Below are positions 34,501-39,026 of a DNA stretch of 39,026 nucleotides, piece by piece; position 1 is the stretch's first letter, and every line of letters starts with the position of its first letter. Source of the stretch: Bacteroidota bacterium (lineage in GTDB: Bacteria > Bacteroidota > Bacteroidia > Sphingobacteriales > Sphingobacteriaceae); the NCBI GenBank assembly GCA_013286235.1, contig JABDGE010000030.1:1-39026 (forward strand), read 5' to 3'. Under the pieces are notes generated by a model. It did not search any database. It worked only from the letters and a program-made list of their open reading frames with translations, and was not told where the DNA came from. Both the position numbers and the translations under genes were made by a program.

Positions 34501-35297
34501 CAGTAAGTGAAGAACAACTATTGAAGGGATTGCAACTGCTAACGTTGGAAAGACGGGACGCTTTAGATAAAGCGCCGGATGGCTTTAGCAATAAAGACAT
34601 CATGCCCTGGCGGTTTAACCGGGCTTTAAGTTATAACCGCCGGCCGCTTATAAAAATTGTGCACCCTGATAACGGTCAAACTTTTTACCTTTGGGGATTC
34701 CGGCATACATTAAAAGCTTACCACAATTTAACCAGTTTGATCACAGGGGGCAGATTGGTGGTTCAAAAAGGTGGCCCTATAGAAAAGGATGTACTCACTC
34801 TTTTCCGCCATAGAAAGGGAAAGCGCTATCGGCAACAGGTTATGACGTGGCTAAAAATGAAGACGGGATTAGAGGTTATCGATTATGAGGTGACTATCCA
34901 TGAAACTGGCGTGCTGATAGCAGACCGCAATTATGGAGACGTGGACATTATGGCCATTGACCATGACAAAAAAATCATTTATGCTATTGAGTGCAAAAAC
35001 ACAGTTAGCGCGCGTGCCATTCATGAAATGAAAACTGAGTTAGATAATTATATAGGAAAAGATGGAAAATCCGGGCATATTCAAAAACATCTGAATCGAG
35101 ATAAGTGGCTAAAAGCTAATAAAGATCAACTAACCAAATTTGTAGAAGAACCTAAAAATTATCAGATCCATTCCATCGTGCTTACATCTAATGTGATCCC
35201 TGTGCTATATCTGGCAAAAAACAAATCAGCATTGTCTATTTTCTCATTCCCCGAATTGGTGAGAAAGGGATTTAGTTTTATTTCCTCTAACAGCTAA
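31503..35297 (+). CDS. Large SEC-C zinc-motif protein with C-terminal PD-(D/E)XK nuclease domain
   Basis: From the ATG at 31503 this encodes 1264 residues; a TTG two codons earlier is also possible. Residues 9-22 are a SEC-C metal-binding motif (CPCGSGKKFIECHG). The very long middle part (about 40-1100) is acidic and mostly helical-looking, with no family I can name and no evident ATPase or helicase motifs. Near the end GDVDIMAID and AIECKN give Asp1148, Glu1163 and Lys1165, the spacing of a PD-(D/E)XK nuclease. It is preceded by a basic stretch (FRHRKGKRYRQQVMTWLK). No signal peptide. The gene is more AT-rich than the fucose genes. RepB copies flank it 130 bp before and about 50 bp after, and an intact DUF1016 gene follows. 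A DNA-cleaving defence or mobility protein is a reasonable guess, not shown. Confidence 0.75.
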   Translation: MEPENSEDCPCGSGKKFIECHGREDFGEESEGENFTVDTDAINDFIRSYDKSQLLSISAGLQLSPKNHGKNIRLEEFTDDILRQGIKSDQRATYEDIQAFFEKHLRFDSMEDPTVNHFVENVVFYGGNYRVLPGINTDATEILSGFLESIFTVDNSLSDTFKEKVRQASFLILLISETMINQTGLPRYTIEDEDDDPVFVPDFEALKDLISAVRFEKPYLEKMSIYWQIPTEAINEFLINDADLGESHDPYESPIFSRPFYDVGDEIICIVPATLSKAIADYIKRLSTEMGEQQNLLTAYHNWQWHKFLEYANEMGWSETDINLPEAASPERFMESVFRIDQDKLAYVQLIKGTIGSGYDSTGFIKPIDPSAPKQETINERNDVVVNYLNALEKKQRMKVFTLFVAGGIGGMAMFAWPKPKEGNQTLFFSFSDFEKIIFEGGLEPLSLWKFAKAYGRAAQDTQFMPAASSLDLYVLYLENRGSMLPRDEKPDLMTFMGIGTDYQRSVISYRDEHAARRYSDSKPIDVPVRRGSRYAPIYRQQQPTSENVKLVEDYVFPCWVVNQQADNKAQHSQAGLYTEAVAFWILKFANVLKSRLNKIGSLPVEIRLDLDKRLLNEMNVSDWPEDGLPQLLEFTVEGRVITVEMPLALIPSLAEEHNQGERTIMRTVLSGLNILLKKNQQEMFTEAEIEKMIGDGMAPDNAKMILIGNSNDNPILDTRGTGFRRHLYEADQALVDDYLIPNLNLPESIPEVIKTTKEKNKLCMTIVDSLINQIRGKISGFNLHSLMKWLITLNESLIQEDAENDLRLPHQVACYSDFPTAVADLQKKNGEIIPTSLACRCLIEFIAAEPPSGLRPINLDEMDELIALMSEVIHYANIADSIALGLNDPEMGIMPSGRLFVSHEFFEIYLSPFNLARTESEVHAMLQTEEITPVESDGNTLVNNATTDNAFLEEWGVTLTTLTAICGNLIKMGMAAGESFMIMVEEKFVLEIGKDFVTPVSEEQLLKGLQLLTLERRDALDKAPDGFSNKDIMPWRFNRALSYNRRPLIKIVHPDNGQTFYLWGFRHTLKAYHNLTSLITGGRLVVQKGGPIEKDVLTLFRHRKGKRYRQQVMTWLKMKTGLEVIDYEVTIHETGVLIADRNYGDVDIMAIDHDKKIIYAIECKNTVSARAIHEMKTELDNYIGKDGKSGHIQKHLNRDKWLKANKDQLTKFVEEPKNYQIHSIVLTSNVIPVLYLAKNKSALSIFSFPELVRKGFSFISSNS

Positions 35298-35348
35298 CCG
35301 AGTGCATCATTGTTTACGTCCTCGCAGTATATCCATCGAACCCTGCGC

Positions 35349-35445
35349 TATATCCACCTCGCCTTACCCCGGCAGCCTCGGCCCGGGTTGACAGCCAATT
35401 GCACGGATGGAGACGCTTATCCCCCGGCATGCGGCGCAGGGTCTT
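35349..35445 (+). repeat. RepB dispersed repeat, copy 2
   Basis: TTACCCCGGCAGCCTCGGCC, GTTGACAGCCAATTGCACGG and GGAGACGCTTATCCCCCGGC. It lies between the SEC-C gene (52 bp away) and the DUF1016 gene (about 110 bp away). It is continued by GCGCAGGGTCTTTCGGAGAT. The gap 35298-35558 contains nothing else recognisable. Confidence 0.7.
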
Positions 35446-35558
35446 TCGGAGATCCTGCGGGAACGAAGAGGGTTGAGGAACTCACGAGCCGGATAACTGA
35501 AGGTTTGATCAAAATATATGGCTTCGCTGTGAAGTTAAAATCTTAAATTGCGGATCAA

Positions 35559-37247
35559 GTGATTGTCAGAGGGGCTCTTAATCGTATAAAAGGGCTTTTC
35601 AGAAAGAAAAAACGTAAACCGCAACAGAAAATGATGCCTGGATTTTTAAAATATTCGGAGATAATCGAACAACTGAAACAGAAGATCAGGCAGGCGCGTG
35701 TACAGTCGATTATCACGGTTAACACCCATATGCTGTCTATTTACTGGGAAATTGGCGATACTATTGCCAGGCAGGAGAAAGAAGAAGGATGGGGTAAGAA
35801 AATTGTTGAAACGCTTGCAAAAGACCTGAAAGCTGAGTTTCCGGAAATGAAAGGATTTTCACCACGAAACATTCGGTATATGCGTGATTTTGCGCTTGCC
35901 TACCCCGATTTTGTAATTTTGCAAGCGCTGCCTGCAAAATTAGATGCTGGCGAAAACCTAAAAGAAAGTGAAGTTTTGCAAGCCCAGCTTGCAAAATTAA
36001 CGTGGTACCATCACGTTACACTTCTTGATAAAGTAAAAGATCTCAGGGAGCGACAGTTTTACATCAATCACACGGTTCAAAACGGGTGGAGCCGGGATAT
36101 AATGGTGCACCAAATTGAAAGTGGTCTTTATAAAAGGCAGGGGCAAATTACCAGCAATTTCAAACACACCGTTGCACCGGATCAGTCTGAGCTAGTCCAG
36201 CAGCTTTTTAAAGATCCGTATAAATTTGACTTTATTTATTTGGGGCAACAGTCCAAGGAGCGGGATTTGGAAGACGCGCTTATTAATCAGCTGAAGAACT
36301 TCCTGATCGAACTGGGACAATGGTTTGCATTTATGGGTCGGCAATACCGCGTTATGGTTGGAGATAACGAGTATTTCTATGATTTACTATTTTACCACAC
36401 CCGCCTGAAGAGATATATCGTTATCGAGTTGAAAATAGACGAATTTAAGCCGGAATATAAAGGTAAGATGGAGTACTATCTTACAATAGCAGATGAACAA
36501 CTGAAATCTGCTACAGATGACCCTACCATTGGACTTATACTATGTAAAACAAAAGACGGCTTAGTAGCAGAATATGCACTTAGGGACAGCAGTAAACCAA
36601 TAGGGATAGCTGAATACAACCTCAGGGAAAGCCTGCCTGAAAATATAAAGGGGATACTCCCTTCAATAGAAGAACTAGAGATTGAAATGGAGAAAGGGTA
36701 CCAGGAGTTGAAAAGCCCCGCCGAAAAGCGTCTTGAAACACTAAAAAACAAGATCTCTCAGCTAAAGGGCAAGGAAGTAATGCAGATCGCTACGATTAAA
36801 ATTCTTTTTGAAATAATTGACAACAGTGTTATCCCATTGTACCAGCTGCTTATCGAGCGTATGAAACAATTCGACGAAATGTTTATTTCCTGCTCTTATA
36901 GCTGGCAGGGTAAGAATAAGCGGCCAAGTAATTTTGAACAATTGACGGAAGAATGGAAAAATGAAGAGTTTCTAAAAAGTCACGACGAGTTATATTTCCA
37001 CTATCAACTACATGGATTAAAAAAAGCAGGTACCGAAGCTTTTAATTCAGGGTTTCAGCTAAATTTTAGAACTGATACATTCTGGTATGGCTTCACACTG
37101 GTTAATCACAATAACCAGCAACCATTTATCAAAAAGCTGTACAACGAACAGTTAAGTAAGGAAGATATCATTCAGATTACCGATAGCGTATCTGAATTTG
37201 TAGTGGATAGCATCGAAAGGGAGTTAGAAAGAATATCCAAACCATAA
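35559..37247 (+). CDS. DUF1016 (YhcG-like) PD-(D/E)XK nuclease with extra C-terminal domain, intact
   Basis: The frame gives 562 residues from GTG 35559. The ATG at 35631 (residue 25) is an equally good start and better fits the family's N-terminus (YSEIIEQLKQKIRQARVQ). Domains: DUF1016 N-terminal part about 30-200, with HMLSIYWEIGDTIARQEK, SPRNIRYMRDFALAYPDF, a duplicated palindrome-encoded stretch, then LTWYHH. The nuclease core spans about 235-360, with Asp275, Glu290 and Lys292 (DLLFYH, IELK). After about residue 385 there is an additional segment of about 175 residues (coiled stretch RLETLKNKISQLKG, then a mixed domain with LNFRTDTFWYGF) that ordinary DUF1016 proteins of about 340-380 residues lack. 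It is the only undamaged DUF1016 gene here and lies between RepB copies 2 and 3. Confidence 0.85.
   Translation: MIVRGALNRIKGLFRKKKRKPQQKMMPGFLKYSEIIEQLKQKIRQARVQSIITVNTHMLSIYWEIGDTIARQEKEEGWGKKIVETLAKDLKAEFPEMKGFSPRNIRYMRDFALAYPDFVILQALPAKLDAGENLKESEVLQAQLAKLTWYHHVTLLDKVKDLRERQFYINHTVQNGWSRDIMVHQIESGLYKRQGQITSNFKHTVAPDQSELVQQLFKDPYKFDFIYLGQQSKERDLEDALINQLKNFLIELGQWFAFMGRQYRVMVGDNEYFYDLLFYHTRLKRYIVIELKIDEFKPEYKGKMEYYLTIADEQLKSATDDPTIGLILCKTKDGLVAEYALRDSSKPIGIAEYNLRESLPENIKGILPSIEELEIEMEKGYQELKSPAEKRLETLKNKISQLKGKEVMQIATIKILFEIIDNSVIPLYQLLIERMKQFDEMFISCSYSWQGKNKRPSNFEQLTEEWKNEEFLKSHDELYFHYQLHGLKKAGTEAFNSGFQLNFRTDTFWYGFTLVNHNNQQPFIKKLYNEQLSKEDIIQITDSVSEFVVDSIERELERISKP
35915..35941. other. Palindrome a inside the intact DUF1016 gene
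   Basis: AATTTTGCA (35915-35923) pairs exactly with TGCAAAATT (35933-35941). The inner part is mostly paired, with a one-base centre at 35928. It encodes ILQALPAKL. Confidence 0.8.
35974..35996. other. Palindrome b inside the intact DUF1016 gene
   Basis: TTTTGCAAGC (35974-35983) pairs exactly with GCTTGCAAAA (35987-35996) around three bases. It encodes LQAQLAK, just before Leu-Thr-Trp. It shares the TTTTGCAAG arm with palindrome a, so the segment has been duplicated. Confidence 0.85.
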
Positions 37248-37266
37248 AAATGGTTCGACTATTATT

Positions 37267-37350
37267 GTATTTCCGCCTGACCTCGGCAGCCCCGGCCCGG
37301 GTTGACAACCAAACTGTACGGATAGAGACGCTTCTCGCCCAGTCACGCAA
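37267..37350 (+). repeat. RepB dispersed repeat, copy 3
   Basis: TATTTCCGCCTGACCTCGGC, then GTTGACAACCAAACTGTACG and ATAGAGACGCTTCTCGCCC, more diverged than the other two. It begins 19 bp after the DUF1016 stop. The gap 37248-37587 holds this repeat and the terminator. Confidence 0.65.
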
Positions 37351-37556
37351 ATTAAGTGCTGTAAACCGGAATTAAAATATATTTTTTGCCTGATTCTGCG
37401 TTCTCCCCCAGCCACTCCTCCGCATCAAACTGGGTTGGATGTTCCGGCCCATAGGGACGACGTATTGAATCGGGAAGTTTCCACGTTCGCGGTCGATCTG
37501 CGCCGGGTCTGTCGAAAAAAATTTACAACTCTTTACCGGTTTATCCATTTCGTAAA

Positions 37557-37582
37557 AATAGTAAAAAGCCCCTTTCGGGGCT
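37557..37582 (-). terminator. Intrinsic terminator for the small minus-strand gene
   Basis: Stem AGCCCC/GGGGCT with a 4-nt loop (37567-37582). Read on the minus strand it is followed by TTTTTACTATTTTT. It starts 5 nt after the stop of the 66-codon ORF. Confidence 0.7.
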
Positions 37583-37587
37583 GTAGT

Positions 37588-37788
37588 TTAAAGTACGGTG
37601 ATTATATCCAGTACACAATTGCCGTCGCCGCAATTAACGACTCTTTGCACGATTTTTTTGCAGATATGTCCTGTTCGGGCGCTTTGCAGCATAAGCAACT
37701 CGCCCCGACGGAAATTTTCATTCATTTTACCGCTTACACTCACTGCTGCATAAGGGTTGTTTTTGATTTGTAGTGGTAATCGTACCAT
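37588..37788 (-). CDS. Small protein of unknown function, 66 residues
   Basis: The ORF begins MVRLPLQIKNNPYAAVSVSG and ends CVLDIITVL. It is basic in its middle (NENFRRGELLML), has two or three cysteines and no signal peptide or membrane helix. I recognise no family. It is taken as real because it sits exactly between a good Bacteroidota promoter (53 bp upstream) and an intrinsic terminator (5 bp downstream), so it forms a complete transcription unit. A non-coding RNA occupying the same unit is the alternative. Confidence 0.5.
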   Translation of the reverse strand: MVRLPLQIKNNPYAAVSVSGKMNENFRRGELLMLQSARTGHICKKIVQRVVNCGDGNCVLDIITVL

Positions 37789-37840
37789 TTTTTTATTGAT
37801 TAAAATTTAACTACGATTTGATTTACAATTTTATTCAAAT

Positions 37841-37872
37841 CAAACATACTAAAAATATTAGGACTCTCCAAA
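37841..37872 (-). promoter_or_regulatory. Bacteroidota-type promoter for the 66-residue ORF
   Basis: On the minus strand: TTTG, 20 bp, TATGTTTG, matching TTTG and TAnnTTTG at the usual spacing. The predicted start of transcription is about 45 nt before the ATG. Confidence 0.6.
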
Positions 37873-37935
37873 TCAGTTAAAGGCGGCGGGAGTACTGCGG
37901 TTCTGCGGATGCAGGCTGGTGAAAAAGCGAGGGGG

Positions 37936-39026
37936 CTACACTGCTTTATAGAGGTTTCTAAAAACAGCAATGATGATTTTATCTTCGGAAGATTCAAATT
38001 TGGCCAGGTTAGATAGTCGTCCGCCGAGGCCTAATAGCGCGCCTAAGGCTTTGACTGCGGCTGCAACCGGATGCGCTACGGAAGCGAGCGTTATTGCCGC
38101 GCCTGCGATACTGGCAACAGAACCGGAAGTGGTATTAAACTTTTTTAGTAGCTTGATGTCGTTATCGATGATAGCTGCCCGCAGATTTTTTGACAGGGTT
38201 TCTACGTTAATATCACTATATGGCAGCCCGCCGTTAGTTATACGTTCCATGAACCTGGGATAAAATGTGCGGTTTTCGCTGATCACTTTGGCGTACTGAG
38301 ATAACGGAACATCGGTGACAATACTAAAGTCCGTCTCCGTGAGTAATTTCTCAGATAACAAAGCACCCAAAATGGATTGAAAGGCAATACTGGCTGTAGC
38401 TGACTTGGCTGCCGTTAGGACATCAAACTGTTCACCGGTAATTTGATTGTAGATTTGATCAGATTCTGCAATGGTGTAAGGCTGAAACTGGCAAAGACGT
38501 GCGATAGCCAACGTGCTTAACAGACTCATACTGGCTGGGTCGAGCATTACTTTTTCACTGATCTCTGCGATAAATGCTTTCGTTTCGGGATGCCAGCCAA
38601 AAGGATGCGGGATGATAACAAGCCGACCCTCTTTGGCGAGTTCCAGAGCATTACAAAGACCCGAAGCAATTACACCGACTTGTTGTAAGCTAATCTCCTC
38701 CGGCTTCTTTTTCCTTAGTATCCGTTCGTATAAATAATCGATAAGTACAACGCGGTCACTAATGAGATAACCAGTTTTTAAAGCGAGGTCAAGGTCATTG
38801 ACAAGCCCAAAAAGGCAGGATTGTAATTGACTTTCCTGTTTTTGCTGGACGATCTGTACAGATTGAGCCGCTTTAGGCCATAATTCGTCCAGTTCAGTTT
38901 TAAGCTCGGCTAAGTCATTCGATTTTATCCTGCTGGAAACAAAGATAGCTTGGCCGGTTGAATCAGTCTCTATTTTGAGATGTTTAGCTATGGCTTCAAT
39001 ATAGCTGATCGTAAATTCATTATAAT
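37936..39026 (-). CDS. Unrecognised protein with glycine-rich hydrophobic segment, 5' end outside window
   Basis: The frame is open from the window edge, so the gene begins beyond 39026; about 362 residues are visible. The first ATG at 38547 is internal. The visible part is mostly helical-looking (LIDYLYERILRKKKPEEIS, GLCNALELAKEGRLVIIPHP). Near the C-terminus comes a small-residue hydrophobic segment (VASIAGAAITLASVAHPVAA, ALGALLGLGG) that could insert in a membrane. It ends KIIIAVFRNLYKAV. I recognise no family. It lies beside the DUF1016 and SEC-C genes but on the opposite strand. A role in the same accessory or defence zone is only a guess. Confidence 0.7.
   Translation of the reverse strand, partial: YNEFTISYIEAIAKHLKIETDSTGQAIFVSSRIKSNDLAELKTELDELWPKAAQSVQIVQQKQESQLQSCLFGLVNDLDLALKTGYLISDRVVLIDYLYERILRKKKPEEISLQQVGVIASGLCNALELAKEGRLVIIPHPFGWHPETKAFIAEISEKVMLDPASMSLLSTLAIARLCQFQPYTIAESDQIYNQITGEQFDVLTAAKSATASIAFQSILGALLSEKLLTETDFSIVTDVPLSQYAKVISENRTFYPRFMERITNGGLPYSDINVETLSKNLRAAIIDNDIKLLKKFNTTSGSVASIAGAAITLASVAHPVAAAVKALGALLGLGGRLSNLAKFESSEDKIIIAVFRNLYKAV

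Noticed and set aside
35310..35546. 78-codon open frame between the SEC-C and DUF1016 genes
   Set aside because: It runs through RepB copy 2 and has repeat-derived composition. The same DNA is not kept in frame in the other RepB copies.

Overview
The window looks like the chromosome of a Bacteroidota member, most likely Sphingobacteriaceae close to Mucilaginibacter or Pedobacter. The grounds are a carboxyl-end OMP_b-brl_3 receptor barrel, a type IX secretion substrate paired with a PorP/SprF partner, GH29 fucosidases with Sec signals, FtsX/MacB-type permeases, few Shine-Dalgarno signals, and TTTG/TAnnTTTG-like promoters. No database was searched; names come from recognised motifs and family knowledge.

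Layout. (1) 1-6041: the 3' end of an outer-membrane receptor, then three tandem paralogous POTRA-less BamA/TamA-like barrels that all need TTG starts, with the remnant of a further copy between the first two. (2) 6373-13893: an L-fucose unit containing a RhaM-type mutarotase, two secreted GH29 alpha-L-fucosidases, a UxaA-family dehydratase, an SDR dehydrogenase and an FAH-family hydrolase. Together these fit an oxidative (non-phosphorylative) fucose route ending in pyruvate and lactate. An APH(6)-type kinase gene lies on the opposite strand inside this unit. (3) 13894-20620: gene-poor DNA with an IS630 remnant, a MITE-like palindromic element and dispersed repeats, interrupted by a small secreted protein and a minus-strand pair (NHL/T9SS-B substrate plus PorP/SprF). 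(4) 20621-37247: an accessory zone with four DUF1016 (YhcG-like PD-(D/E)XK) loci, of which one is intact, two are broken and one is truncated. It also holds an AraC-FtsX fusion, a VapB-like antitoxin with a dead PIN toxin, a lipoprotein, and a 1264-residue SEC-C/PD-(D/E)XK protein. (5) 37248-39026: a 66-residue ORF framed by a promoter and terminator, and the 3' part of an unrecognised minus-strand gene.

The most unusual signal is in zone 4. The three DUF1016 genes that retain the region each carry a near-perfect palindrome of unrelated sequence at the same place, the codons just before a conserved Leu-Thr-Trp motif; in the intact gene the palindrome is present twice. The DUF1016 loci and the SEC-C gene are also bracketed by two dispersed repeat families (here RepA, nine copies plus a fragment, and RepB, three copies). 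All repeat copies lie in the same orientation, giving a repeat-gene-repeat cassette appearance without any visible integrase or transposase.
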